Part shown: positions 54,110 to 64,000 of the stretch, one piece after another | Layout of the letters: the number at the start of each line of letters is the position of its first letter | Position numbering within the stretch: the stretch's first letter is position 1 | NCBI GenBank assembly: GCA_030710605.1 | Contig: CP092874.1 | Coordinates: 45,224,665 to 45,288,664 of the forward strand | From: Cordylochernes scorpioides | Lineage: Eukaryota; Arthropoda; Arachnida; Pseudoscorpiones; Chernetidae | Direction of reading: 5' to 3' | DNA: 64,000 nt | The notes under the pieces: model-generated | Seen by the model: only the letters and a program-made list of their open reading frames with translations | What the model was told of the DNA's origin: nothing | Databases searched by the model: none | Translations under genes and position numbers: made by a program

Positions 54110-54663
54110 ACGGTTTTATCGACCGGCATTTTTTCACACCCAACCAAAAAAGAACCACACCTCTTGTATTTAAAAGCACCTGCGTCCTCCCATACTCCAC
54201 CACGAATTCCGGTATTGGTTCCTTTTTACGTAAATACGGCATTCGCACTTTTTACAAGTGCACACCTTCCCTTCACACCTTCTTAAGACATCCTATCACA
54301 AAAAGCTCCGCCAAACGTAACCCCCAATCCCTTTCCAACGCCGTTTACAAAATTCCCTGTAACGATTGCGATTTACACTACATTGGAGAAACAGGCCGAA
54401 CAATCGCCATCAGAGCCAGTGAACACGCCCGTAACATCCGCTCGAAAGACAAAAAATCGCTCATATACCAACATATCGCCGAGTCCGGACATTCCTTCAA
54501 TCTCGAGAATACAACCCCCGTTTATAGCGATATAGCAAACAAATACCAACGCTTAGTTCTTGAGGCCCTTGTTTCTAATACTACCCCCAGCCTCAACAGA
54601 AAGATTGACCTCCCGCCCCAATATTCTGTTTTTTATTCTACCTCAGATACACCTTCTTCGTAA
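54110..54663 (+). CDS. Penelope-like GIY-YIG endonuclease region (plus copy)
   Basis: Open to the same stop as the minus copy and nearly identical (SFNLEN for SFNLDN). It begins at FIDRHFFTPNQKRTTPLVF. An ATG at 53947 extends the frame by 55 codons, but those are antisense of the other arm, so that N-terminus is an artefact of the palindrome. Confidence 0.88.
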
Positions 54664-54945
54664 CTTTTATCTTTATCTTTATTCCGCTGATTTTCTATTT
54701 TTATTTTTTATTTTTATTTTTGTTTTTTCTTGCTTTTGTCTTCGCCTCTCGTTGTCCGCCTTTCTCACTTCGTCTTAGGTATGCAGATTTTCAACGGGCT
54801 GATATTTATACACAGTAAAATTGAAAATAATTTTTTATATTTTTTGTTATTAGCATGTGCTCTCGCGGGCGTGCATCAGATTGTTTTTAATATTTTTAAA
54901 CTGTCGCTTATAAATATAGCATCTCCTTCTTATTCATGTCAACAC

Positions 54946-54972
54946 CTGATGAAGGACGGGTGACGTCCGAAA
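54946..54972 (+). ncRNA. Hammerhead-core-like hairpin (plus copy)
   Basis: CTGATGA (54946-54952), extra A, GGACG/CGTCC stem with loop GGTGA, GAAA (54969-54972), then GC...GCTC (54973-54974 and 54983-54986), which could form a 2-bp stem III and a UH cleavage site, then AATAAAG. The core blocks are canonical; the extra A and weak stem I argue for caution. Confidence 0.5.
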
Positions 54973-55074
54973 GCTTGTGTACCGCTCAATAAAGAAACTC
55001 ACCACGTTCCTCTTGATCTCCCTTTTACACTTCAAACGTGGCTATATCTCATCTACCATGTCAGATGGCTATAA

Positions 55075-56960
55075 GTTCTGATCTGAAGACTGAGCAAAAA
55101 TCTGGGTTTCTTCTGTTTATTTTCTCAATGCCATTTGTGGTTTTGATGAGAGAGCCACTGCCAGTGTGTCCCAACTCGTCTCTGCTACCATCGGTATAGA
55201 TAGTTATTGCATTATCAGGAATTTTATATTTATTATTTCTAATAATAATTGTTTTAAGTATTCTGGATTTTGGTATTGTTTGTTGGTGGGTTCATTTGAA
55301 GTGGCATTAAAAATAACATTTTGTTAGTGGTTCGCATGGAGATATTTTTTCAGCTAAATAATATTTTTCCACTTTATATTTTAAAAATCCATTTCTTTTG
55401 GCCAGGTGGAGAGGGCCTTTTTTTTTTTAATCTTATATTGGGTTCCCAATTAAGTATGTAATTGAAAGTTCTGTGTTTGTTTTCATAACTCTTGATTTTG
55501 TTTATATATTTTGGCAGATTGTAGCTTCTTCTATCCTTTAAGGGCATAATGTCTGCCTCGTAAAGTACAATATTATCAGGGCAGGTATTTCGAAGACCTG
55601 TAATAATTCTAGTTGCATTTAGTTGTATCCTTTCCAGTGTTTTTAGATTTGTTTCAGATGCTGTACCATAGATTTGATATCCATATTCCAAGATAGGTCT
55701 CATTAGAGATGTGTAAGTTAATTTTAGTGTTGTTGCTTCAGCTCCCCATTCTTCCTGAAATATATTTCAAGATTTTTAGTCGGTCTCTTCCTTTTCTAAC
55801 AACTCCTTCAATATGTTTACTGGAGTAAATTTCTGGATCCAGCGTGTAGCCGAGATATTTAGGATGTTAAATATATTGCAATTGTTGTTCTTTCAGAATA
55901 ATATTTGGTCTTATTTTGTATAGTTTCTTATCGGTAGTAAAAAGTCAGGTCTCTGATTTTTGGGGGTTAAATTCTAATTTATGTTTATTAGCAAATTTTT
56001 CTAGGTGGGAAAGAGTCTTGTTCAAATCTCTTTCAGCTTTTTTCCAGTTAGTGTTGCTGCTCCATAGAATAATGTCATCAGCGAAAAGTCCAATATTGGT
56101 TTTATGTGAATTTTTTTTCTTCTATGCCTGCAATAAATAGGGTGAAGAGAGTTGGGCTAAGGACTGATCCTTGTGGTAATCCTTGGTACAATTTGAAGGT
56201 TTTAGATAGAGTGACATTATATTTGACCCTGATGTATATATTTTTAAGGGAATCATTTATCAAAGTTATAGCTTTTCCATCAATTTTGAAATGTTTGTAT
56301 AATTTTGTAATTAAATTGTTTTTCCATACCTTATCAAAAGCTTGTGTAAGGTCTAAAAAGCAGCTATGATGTGGTTAGTTGGTTTTTATTTTGTGCATCT
56401 TTTTTTACCTTTTGTGTGAAAAATAAGAGTTGGTCTATTGTCCCATGTCCTTTCCAAAATCCATATTGTTCTTCTGGTAGGAGATTTCTTGTGTCGGGGT
56501 GGTAGGTGAGTCGTCTGAGTATAATTTTTTCCATTAATTTGCAGCAAATATTTGTGAGGGAGATAGGTCGATAGTTTTTTGGGTCATCAGCAGATTTGTC
56601 AAGTTTTTAATGGGAATTATTGTTGCATTTTTACAGTCTTGAGGCAATTTTCCAGTTTTCCAGGAGTTATTGAAAATATTAAGAAGTCTTTCTTTGCCAA
56701 TTTTGCCCAAGTTTGATATCATTCGGCCATGGATTCCATCTGGCCCAGGAGTCTTATTTAAGTCAGTGTTTTCTAATGCATAAGCTAGCTCTTTCATATT
56801 GATTTTTTTCATGGAAAATATTGAGTGCTGGTGACATTTTTACAGTCATGAATAATCTTTCGGGCCTTTTTTCAACCTTGATTTTACTACTTATTTGATA
56901 AGAATTACCTAAAAGATTGGCAGCAATTTTGTCATTAGTTGCTGGTGTTGATGTGTTCCC
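55075..56960 (-). pseudogene. jockey-like element (minus): RT to RNase H start
   Basis: In minus-strand order: ENTDLNKTPGPDGIHGRM (56812-56534 piece), DLTQAFDKVWKNNL (first D), GLPQGSVLSPTLFTLF, LFADDII near 56070-56090 (active site with F for Y), then MRPILEYGYQIYGTASETNL and RIQLNATRIITGLRNTCPD (55703-55374), and the RNase H start TIYTDGSRDELGHTGSGSL with FCSVFRSELIAI near 55085-55215. Many stops and frameshifts. It joins 52670-53057 once the Penelope insertion is removed. Confidence 0.88.
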
Positions 56961-58470
56961 TGGTTTGGATAGATGAAAAGGGAGGATACACGATGTGACT
57001 TATTAAAGTTTCCTTACTTAAGTATATATATATATAGCAATTTAGGCCAACAACCCCATGTATATAACCCGCAGCAAGACCTTAATGTTGTATAATGGTA
57101 AATATGATGGAATAACGCACTGAAACACATAAAAGTACAAACATCACTAAAACCTGACAGATAATTACCCTCAAAGTAGCCCTAATAAAGTCGTAATTTT
57201 GTAACTGTTGCTGTGTCAATATATCACAGCAAAGATATAGTACACAACTCTATTTCAACAGAGTCGGTTGTTCTATAATTTGTACACTTTGTGAAATTAA
57301 GGTGTGGGGGGTAGTACCATAAGGCAAATTATGTATGAAATAGGTAACAGAGGAAACAAGAAAATTTTTCTAGATATTTATTTAAATATCTTAAAATTTG
57401 GGAACATGTCTATACTGACGAGATATGCTATTTACATAGTAAAATTTTAGATAGAGGTGACCTGAAGTTACTTTATAGCCCTTTAGGGCCCATGCGAAAT
57501 CTAGGTTGTCTACTACACAAAAGGGTGGGGGAACCTAGATCTCCATCTATTCTAGCGGGACAAAATATACGAACCCTAACACTCCTTTTAAGTCACTTAA
57601 AGCCCTTTAGGGCCCATTCAGAATCTAAATAGATTAGCTTCTGTTCGAAAAAAAAAAAAGAGGGGGGCTAAGCCATAATGGCAAGGGGCTTACCTTCTCT
57701 CGAAAGCGGCGGCAAGGTCTGGTCTCCTCTACGTCTCAGGCCCGTCTAAAAATCGTCCTTCTCACTGAGCGACTCCGATCGAAATCCTCGCCTTTTGGCA
57801 AAGAACCTTCTTTTATATCATCTCCTTCTCCATTTTCATTCGCCGAAAGAAACACCAATCAAAATGGCCAACGGCTCCAGTATCAATTTCATAGACGCCC
57901 CAGGCCTCTCCCCTTCAAAATAGAACATATAGTATTACCAAAACAAAAAAAATCTAAAGAGAGAAACAACCCCTGCGGTAGTGTAAGATTTCAGACTCCA
58001 GCCCCCCGTCTTTCCACATGGGTTGAAATACGATCCTCCCTTTTTCTCGGGATGGTATATATATCGCCCCCCCGTCTTGGCTAAAATTGACCCAGGCCCT
58101 TTTTACCTGGACTGTAATGTGATGCTTTCCTTTCTCTGGAAGAATATTTTATAAGTTTCAGTCTTTAGAGATCTTCCTTCTCCATTTTTCTCCTTTTTTT
58201 TTTTTTTTTTTTGGTCACCTTTACCTAAATTTTTGGTGAGGGGAATATATGTACATATGAAACAACAGTTTCCAGCTCGGATGTCTCTGGATGTCTTCTT
58301 CTTTACCAGGCATCAGCTTTCGGCATGGAAGTCTGGTGTCATCTGTTGTCTAGGTTTCTGGGCAAAAAGAATGGTCTGTAAGTCTATGTGGGAGGGAAGC
58401 CATGTATCCATTTGATTTGATTATACATACGCCTTCTGTTGGGGTATGGTTACAAAAACGTGCCCCAACA
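56961..58470 (-). repeat. LTR-like end of the large family (minus copy)
   Basis: Read on the minus strand it starts at 58470 with a hairpin TGTTGGGGC...CCCCAACA (58470-58437), directly after the purine tract GGCAGGGGGAGGAT. A TATA-like ATATAAAAGAAGG lies at about 57820 (minus). AGCCCTTTAGGGCCCAT occurs twice (57477 and 57610). The far end is not defined. T(n) of 19 at 58192-58211. No coding frame recognised. Confidence 0.5.
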
Positions 58471-59386
58471 ATCCTCCCCCTGCCAAGTAATGGACAAATG
58501 CGTTTGTGCTATTCATTATTCATCTGCCTTTCATCAGTTACTATGAAAGCAGGCCCATTTCTAGCAAAATGCATTTTCCATTACTAGGTGAAGCCAGGTG
58601 TACCGAAACCTATAGGGAAGATAAGGCTAATCAAAATGATGGTATGCTATTCTAGATGTTTATTATTCCGAACATTAGTGGGCATTGTGCATCCTGGCAA
58701 AGGGGTTTTTATGTGTTATTATTCTGTCAGCATACTGTTATCAACATAGGTTATGGGGGACAGTCATATCATATGTATGGAAGTAAGCAAGGTCATCTGT
58801 CTTACCATTCATGGGTATATATACCACCCTTCCACTTTCTTCTTTGGTCTTGAGGAGTAGGCCTTCCTAGTGCTAAGTCCTCTCAACCCCATCCTTGCCT
58901 CTTGGGGTACTGGATTCATTGCTACCTTCTTTCTGCTAACAATACAGTTAGGACATTTCCCTATTACATATTATATATAAAAAATTGGGCGCCAAGAAGT
59001 CGTTTAGAAATAACTGACTAGTCCAACTCCTAAAACATGCCAGCATCTTTATTTTCGTACCAATCAAGACATTCGTGTGGTATAGTTATATATATATACA
59101 ATCAAAGGAAAGGATAATTATAGTTAGATGAAAGAAATATCTTGGTATATAATGATTAGCCTATGACATGATGACTTTTGCTAAATAAAAATTACAGAAA
59201 ACAAATTATGTAAGTAATTATTAATTAAGGCACGAATATGTAATGATAAAATGAATCCTTCCATGTTATATGATGGGTATAATATATATATTGAAGAAAA
59301 CACGTATCATGCAGATAGTGATTAAATATGATAAAAAAAATCATCCCATGATAGATGATAAAGAAAACTACTACAAAATTATATAT
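58471..59386 (-). other. Interior of the large family (minus copy), non-coding
   Basis: Only short unrecognised frames. Contains (AT)n-type runs at 59086-59100 and 59276-59292. Ends in ATATAT, of which ATAT is duplicated by the gypsy-4 insertion. Confidence 0.35.
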
Positions 59387-59611
59387 TGTAGAGTAGAATA
59401 AATTAAATAGAATTCGATGTTGAGATTAAATATAGTTTATTTAAAGTAAGGTTACAAAGAAGAGAATAACGGGAGCTCGCGCAGTATGTTTACAAAAATG
59501 GCTGCCAAGAACAACCTCATCCGCGCATGCTCCCACTGTTCCACTGCGCGCGCACCTCCCGGGCCTCCCCCCGCGCATCCTTTCCAAATGGCGATGCATT
59601 CATATTTCACA
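59387..59611 (-). repeat. gypsy-4 3' LTR (225 bp)
   Basis: Minus strand starts TGTGAAATATGAATGC and ends ACTCTACA. It is GC-rich in the half with AAATGGCTGCCAAGAACAAC on the plus strand and AT-rich in the other. The stop codon of the internal ORF (TGA, 59609-59607) is supplied by the LTR itself. Confidence 0.95.
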
Positions 59612-60581
59612 GCTCTCCCTCCAGGATGTCGACAGCGTCCTCGCTGTCCCAGCTATTGTAGTCTCCGGTCACCAGCTGTTGGCCAGGATCTCTGTAGGGC
59701 TTCATCCGGAGCACATGGACGACGTCCTTCTGGCTGCGTCTCCTCCGTCTTGGACTTTGTTCCAGAGCTTCCACTTCATAATTCACTTCCGACACCTTCC
59801 TCGTTATCTTATACGGCCCGAAGTATTTCTTTAGTAATTTCTCGGACAACCCTGTCTTTCGAACAGGGGTGAACACCCAGACGAGGTCCCCAACACGGTA
59901 CTCAACAGATCGATGCACCTGGTCGTAATGGTACTTGTTATTCTCCTGGGCTCTCAAAATGTGTATCCGAGCGAGCTGCCGTGCTTCTTCTGCCTTGGTT
60001 ACCATCTGATCTCCAAAGTCATGATCCGATGTTTCGTCTTCGTAAGGCAGCAGGACATCAAGGAGGGTCTCGGCCTCGCGACCATGAACCAAAAAGAAAG
60101 GAGAAAATCTTGTACTTCCTTGTTGGGCCGTGTTGTATGCAAAGATGACATACGGCAGAACGCTGTCCCAATCCCTCTGCTCGGCTTGACGCCGCAGGTT
60201 ATCTTTCTTCCCAAATACGGATCCTAGTTGGTCTTTAAATATCTCCCACGATGGGATATTTTCCTCATTATTTTCGTACCACCGTTGAGCGGTACCGTGT
60301 AGATAAAAGTACACGTTAGCCAGACTGAGCGAATCGTCCCAATGGTTATGTCTTGCCACTCTTTCATAACCTTTCAGCCAGGCTTGGGGGTCTTCGCTGA
60401 TCTCACCAGAGAACATGGAAGGGTTCCGCACCACATTCTGACAAAAGAGTGGACTCACCTGAGTGGTCGCCTCGCTTCTGTTGTTCATCGTCGCTGTGTT
60501 GTCGGGGGTAAGTCCTTGTAATCTTCTGCTTCTTCTAATAGAGCGTTCTTCTTCTTTAGGTACCCAGCTGATCTCCGCCAC
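59607..60581 (-). CDS. Gag-integrase fusion protein, 324 codons
   Basis: The frame is open from GTG at 60581, inside the primer site, to a TGA that starts in the 3' LTR. The first ATG is codon 32 (60488), so the protein may have 293 residues. Residues 32-132 are gypsy capsid: NPSMFSGEISEDPQAWLKGY, LSLANVYFYLHGTAQRWYEN and IFKDQLGSVFGKKDNLRRQA. At about 133-136 (AEQRDWD) it joins the integrase core end, SVLPYVIFAYNTAQQ, then FFLVHGREAETLLDVLLPY, YHYDQVHRSVEYRVGDLVWV and KYFGPYKITRKVSEVNYEVE. The integrase zinc finger and catalytic triad are absent. Intact frame across the junction is notable. Confidence 0.93.
   Translation of the reverse strand: MAEISWVPKEEERSIRRSRRLQGLTPDNTATMNNRSEATTQVSPLFCQNVVRNPSMFSGEISEDPQAWLKGYERVARHNHWDDSLSLANVYFYLHGTAQRWYENNEENIPSWEIFKDQLGSVFGKKDNLRRQAEQRDWDSVLPYVIFAYNTAQQGSTRFSPFFLVHGREAETLLDVLLPYEDETSDHDFGDQMVTKAEEARQLARIHILRAQENNKYHYDQVHRSVEYRVGDLVWVFTPVRKTGLSEKLLKKYFGPYKITRKVSEVNYEVEALEQSPRRRRRSQKDVVHVLRMKPYRDPGQQLVTGDYNSWDSEDAVDILEGEL
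60573..60580 (-). promoter_or_regulatory. gypsy-4 primer-binding site
   Basis: On the minus strand, three bases after the 5' LTR, TGGCGGAGATCAGC (60580-60567) begins with the expected TGG. It overlaps the first codons of the open frame. tRNA not assigned. Confidence 0.5.
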
Positions 60582-60583
60582 TT

Positions 60584-60808
60584 TGTAGAGTAGAATAAAT
60601 TAAATAGAATTCGATGTTGAGATTAAATATAGTTTATTTAAAGTAAGGTTACAAAGAAGAGAATAACGGGAGCTCGCGCAGTATGTTTACAAAAATGGCT
60701 GCCAAGAACAACCTCATCCGCGCATGCTCCCACTGTTCCACTGCGCGCGCACCTCCCGGGCCTCCCCCCGCGCATCCTTTCCAAATGGCGATGCATTCAT
60801 ATTTCACA
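60584..60808 (-). repeat. gypsy-4 5' LTR (225 bp)
   Basis: Identical by eye to the 3' LTR over all 225 bases. It should carry the promoter on the minus strand; no clear TATA box was placed. Confidence 0.95.
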
Positions 60809-61959
60809 ATATGATGACAAAATATATATACTTATACAAGTAAGGCGGATAAAAGACAATAAGGATAAAATAGATCATGCCTTAAGGGAAGAATAAGCCA
60901 TGACAACATGTTAAAAAAATCGCAACATGGCCGGTAAATATTACTAATATCATGAATATCAAAGGAAATAAAATTGTTGAAATGAATAGCATATGATTAT
61001 AATATAATATATATGATATAAAATAATAACATATTCAATTAGAAAATGAAAACACATTATATATATTTGTGCGCTGAAGGTTCAAGGTTTAGTATCTCAG
61101 TTAAGTTTTTCAATCTTATTCAGTCTGGAATCACGAGTTGGTCACTGGGTAATATTCGTCTATCCCGATCCTACTGGAGGGTGGGTTTTCTCTTATGTGT
61201 TAGATTCCTCTGTTACAAACTCTCAACTCAGATGGGTACGTCATTTAGAATCTTGGTCAAATGGAATATATCCCAGACCTCTATTAAACTACACAGTCCA
61301 TTTAAATCTAGGGTGACAACCGTATGAAGAAAGCTCTCTGTTTGACAGAGAAACTAATCAACTTCTCCCATTTTGTTTGTGACTCCGTTTACCTTGTCTC
61401 TGGGGTGTGTACAGTTCAGCTACCTCCCCCTTCCAAGAAATTCATATTACTTTCATCTACTAATATACCCTCTATTCATTGACCTGAATCCTACAAATCT
61501 ACATCTTATAAATTTGAATTTTATCAATCTGAAATTTTGGTTCTTTTACAAATTCCTTCAGAATTCTACTCCCTGTATAACTGCTCTTAATTCTACTGTC
61601 CTCAATACAACACTTCTAAAACTCTGACTCATTGGCTCGTTCTGGCGTCTCGTTCGCGGTCCTTATAGTTAACTAATACTTTAAAATCTTATCCTATCAT
61701 GAAACGAGTTTAAACTCGTTGAAGGTCCTAATAATTACTTATTTTGCCTCTCGAATCGGTCTTATACTCGAATTCATTCCAACAAAACGTATGGCAGGGC
61801 GAATCCTTTATTAGAAGAAACTTCCGCTAGCTATGGGGAATCAAACTGGTACCAAAAAAAATTCAGTAGACGGAAACACTTCGTCTAGAATAACTGGGCA
61901 ATCTCTGCCTACATGCCAATCTTACAGGACCTCCCGTCTAGAACACCCTCGCTCCAGCC
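60809..61959 (-). other. Interior of the large family (minus copy), unassigned
   Basis: AT-rich, with short plus frames (61046-61327, 61373-61627) that show no known motif. Position between the two identified parts of the family suggests it belongs to it, but no second copy is in the window. Confidence 0.3.
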
Positions 61960-63700
61960 ACGCTAAAAGCGTCGAAACTACGGTGTCAGATCGGTTACCC
62001 AAGGTCGCGCCGTTATACCCCAGGCTATACGGCATGGCAAAACAAATCCCCCATCCTGCATAAAATTCAATCTATACCTCTTCGTTCCCTCTAATGAGGG
62101 GAAGTTTTGTGGGTTTCCTGGTCTGATCATAACCTCCCACAACCTTCCAGTCTGAGAATCAAGATATGATCATTATCTACGACTCTTAAAATTCAAGTTG
62201 ATATAATGAAATAGAGTAACTGATTACCCTGATAAAAGAAATCAATATTTGCACTCCTCTAAAAGGAGACCTAACAAAGTGGAGCGAATATTTTCCTAAC
62301 AATAGATAGAGTTGTAGTTGTCCTGTTTGAGGCTTCTCGGTCCTAACAAAATTCGAAATAAAAAGTAAAAATAAAATTAAAATCGATCCTATTAAAGTCC
62401 TTTAACCCTATTCTAATGTATTTTGGGCTCACAATATAATAGTTTTTAACCTTTTTCTACATTCATTGCACCAATTCATTCATACACCCTCCCCCCTATC
62501 ATTCGCGGTACGCATACAAACTAAGGTTGAAAGCTGCTACAAAGGCCAAAATACTCATTTATCTATATCAATAGATCCTAACAAATGATAACATCTTTCA
62601 GGACACAATGTGAAATCAAATAAAATAATAAAATTAAAACAAGTTGGGAACTAAAGCCCTAGGTTACTCAAAAGAAAATGCCTCTGTACAAGCTCTATAT
62701 ATACTAATACTTTATACTCGATAAATGATTGTTAACAATAATTGTTAACAATTCTAAATAATCTGGAAGCTAACCTACCAAAAAAAAAATCAGTGTAACT
62801 TCAAAAACTGCCCTTGCCTCGACACTAAGCGACTTTTCACGACAATTCTATAAAGACATACACAAATATAAGGGCGAATAAAGAACCATTAAACGTGACA
62901 CCTCATAAAAGCGGATTGAGTCATTCCCCTAGCCACCGTGGGTGAAGTCACTTTCTTCTTACTTCCTCGTGCGTCTGCCCCCTTTGCAGTAGTCCGACCT
63001 CAGCACTCTATTGAAAGATGGATTTATAGGGTTTATGATTCACTACCCAACACTAACATTCTCAAGTGCTTTCCAAGGATCAACTACAGTCTGGGCCTAC
63101 TTAACTTCTACCCCTGGCTTAGGGTCCCTACACTTCACAACTTTACTCTGAAAGATTGACCTTTCATGTCCTCATTAGAAACCTATTTCAAAGCTACTAC
63201 CTGAAGGCCAGGGATTATAGGGTTTCTGAATTACCCAACACAAGCCATAGGATGCCTATTAGGTTTGTTGTTTTAGACATAGCCCCCCTCTAAGTTGTGA
63301 TTTCCTACACCTTCCTTCATCTATTACTCCCGATAATAACCAAAAATTCAGATTTATACTAAATAATTAATTCACAATGGTATACATTATTCTCATTGGT
63401 CTTTGAAACTCGGGTTTTAACAAGAAACAGTTTGTATAGAAAAAGAAAGGAATCCTAATGAAGTTCTACTTTAAAAAAAATGGTTTTTAAATGAAAAAAA
63501 AAAAAAAAGGTTGAAATCTCTAAACTTCTCATTCTATCGAGCTGATTCTCCGTACACACTCCAAAATTCTAGTTAGTGGCGACAGTCTAAGCAGAATTTA
63601 CACTGTGTGGGCCTTTTTACCCTTGTAGACCTGCGTAAAGTTAAACTGTTCACACTAACTCTGTCAATTTCCCTCTTATCTGGCACGACCGGTCGGGGTG
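61960..63700 (-). repeat. Interior of the large LTR family, minus copy
   Basis: Reverse complement matches 42680-43570 (here 61975-62830) and 36330-36600 (here 63020-63250). Together the two copies show a family interior of at least 1.7 kb with no conserved reading frame. Divergence is roughly one base in five by eye. Confidence 0.8.
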
Positions 63701-64000
63701 AACAGTCGCGTCACGTGAAAGGAGGAAATATCTGAGTTCCCCCCTCTTGCTCTAACTGTTGGGTCGATTTGGCTCATGTAAATAGTAACTCTTATACTAT
63801 ATCTAAAATCTCTCATATAACTTATTAAATAAAACGGTGTAAAATGGTGTTCTATACAAGGATAAGGTTGTGACAATTTTCTCTAAATGACACACTAATA
63901 TTAAAACAAATTGTGAAGATCTTTAAAGGTGGCAACAAACACTACAGTAAGGTTGTGAGACGGTATTCTGCACAAAGACAAGGTTGAGACAAATAACACA
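63701..64000. other. Window end, no recognised gene
   Basis: Contains a diverged internal direct repeat (AAGGTTGTGACA at 63863 and AAGGTTGTGAGA at 63950, plus AAGGTTGAGACA at 63980). Probably more of the large family. Confidence 0.35.

Larger units (their letters stand above)
53070..55062. mobile_element. Penelope-like palindromic insertion (1993 bp)
   Basis: Flanked by a 12-bp target duplication AGATGGCTATAA (53058-53069 and 55063-55074). A minus copy (53070 to about 54108) and a plus copy (about 54110-55062) face away from each other. The minus copy is longer by about 130 bp at its 5' side (53976-54108), which forms the spacer. The arms are nearly identical, so this is young. Both keep the GIY-YIG region, hairpin motif and AATAAAG end. 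Confidence 0.93.
59387..60808 (-). mobile_element. gypsy-4: young gag-integrase deletion derivative
   Basis: Two 225-bp LTRs that I read as identical, a 4-bp target duplication ATAT (59383-59386 and 60809-60812), and only 972 bp between them. The interior is one open frame that joins the start of gag to the end of integrase. Identical LTRs imply a recent insertion, with protease, RT and RNase H supplied by another copy. Confidence 0.95.

Noticed and set aside
53947-54110. N-terminal 55 residues of the plus-strand Penelope frame as part of a real protein
   Set aside because: This part is the antisense of the other arm of the palindrome; the frame is open by chance.
57815-57830. TATA-like ATATAAAAG as promoter of a host gene
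   Set aside because: It fits the promoter of the minus-strand LTR-like segment; no downstream gene is visible.
59486-59872. Plus-strand ORF of 128 codons across the gypsy-4 LTR
   Set aside because: It is the opposite strand of the LTR and of the gag-integrase frame; the same first residues recur at the second LTR.
1-64000. CRISPR array, bacterial operons or other prokaryotic systems
   Set aside because: The minisatellite and other tandem repeats lack regular unique spacers, and all recognisable proteins are eukaryotic transposable-element proteins.

Overview
The window looks like intergenic or intronic DNA of an arthropod nuclear genome, AT-rich and saturated with transposable elements. I find no host protein-coding gene and no rRNA. 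Everything that reads as protein is retroelement or transposase. The mix (Tc1, mariner, BEL/Pao, several Ty3/gypsy lineages, R1- and jockey-like non-LTR elements, Penelope-like elements) fits arthropods. An arachnid is my guess from the style of the gypsy and Tc1 proteins, but this is inference only.

Layout. 1-892: Tc1 transposon cut by the window edge. 955-1182: short Penelope-type 3' end. 1183-4970: decayed gypsy copy. 4995-6262: SINE-like element next to a 32-bp minisatellite. 7571-13547: head-to-head pair of Penelope-like 3' ends, split by a 4.6-kb gypsy element (8507-13125) with 189-bp LTRs and a 5-bp target duplication. 13806-15413: two SINE-like copies. 15415-17854: compact LTR element with no reverse transcriptase and a possible self-priming signal. 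18850-21892: another gypsy pol, broken by a small palindromic Penelope-type insertion. 23485-24000: end of a non-LTR ORF2. 24511-27453: BEL/Pao element that has lost most of pol.

29348-45060 is a mosaic of a large, mostly non-coding LTR-type family. It has a 1.34-kb LTR, a tRNA-Lys-type primer site and a tRNA-like foldback cluster at 31431-32440. A mariner (36649-42661) is inserted in it, and that mariner is itself split by a nearly intact 4.7-kb two-ORF non-LTR element (37061-41737). 46157-48031: decayed Tc1/mariner-superfamily element. 48026-52640: two non-LTR elements joined end to end. 52670-56960: a jockey-like element on the minus strand, split by a second Penelope palindrome (53070-55062). 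57000-64000: minus-strand copy of the large family, with a very young gypsy deletion derivative (59387-60808) inside it.

The best candidates for something new are: the 972-bp gag-integrase fusion that fills the whole space between two apparently identical LTRs; the pol-less LTR element whose LTR is complementary to its own primer site; the hammerhead-core-like hairpins shared by three Penelope-type families that end as palindromes; the tRNA-bearing foldback cluster; and the large LTR family with a covarying terminal hairpin. Sequence comparisons were made by eye.
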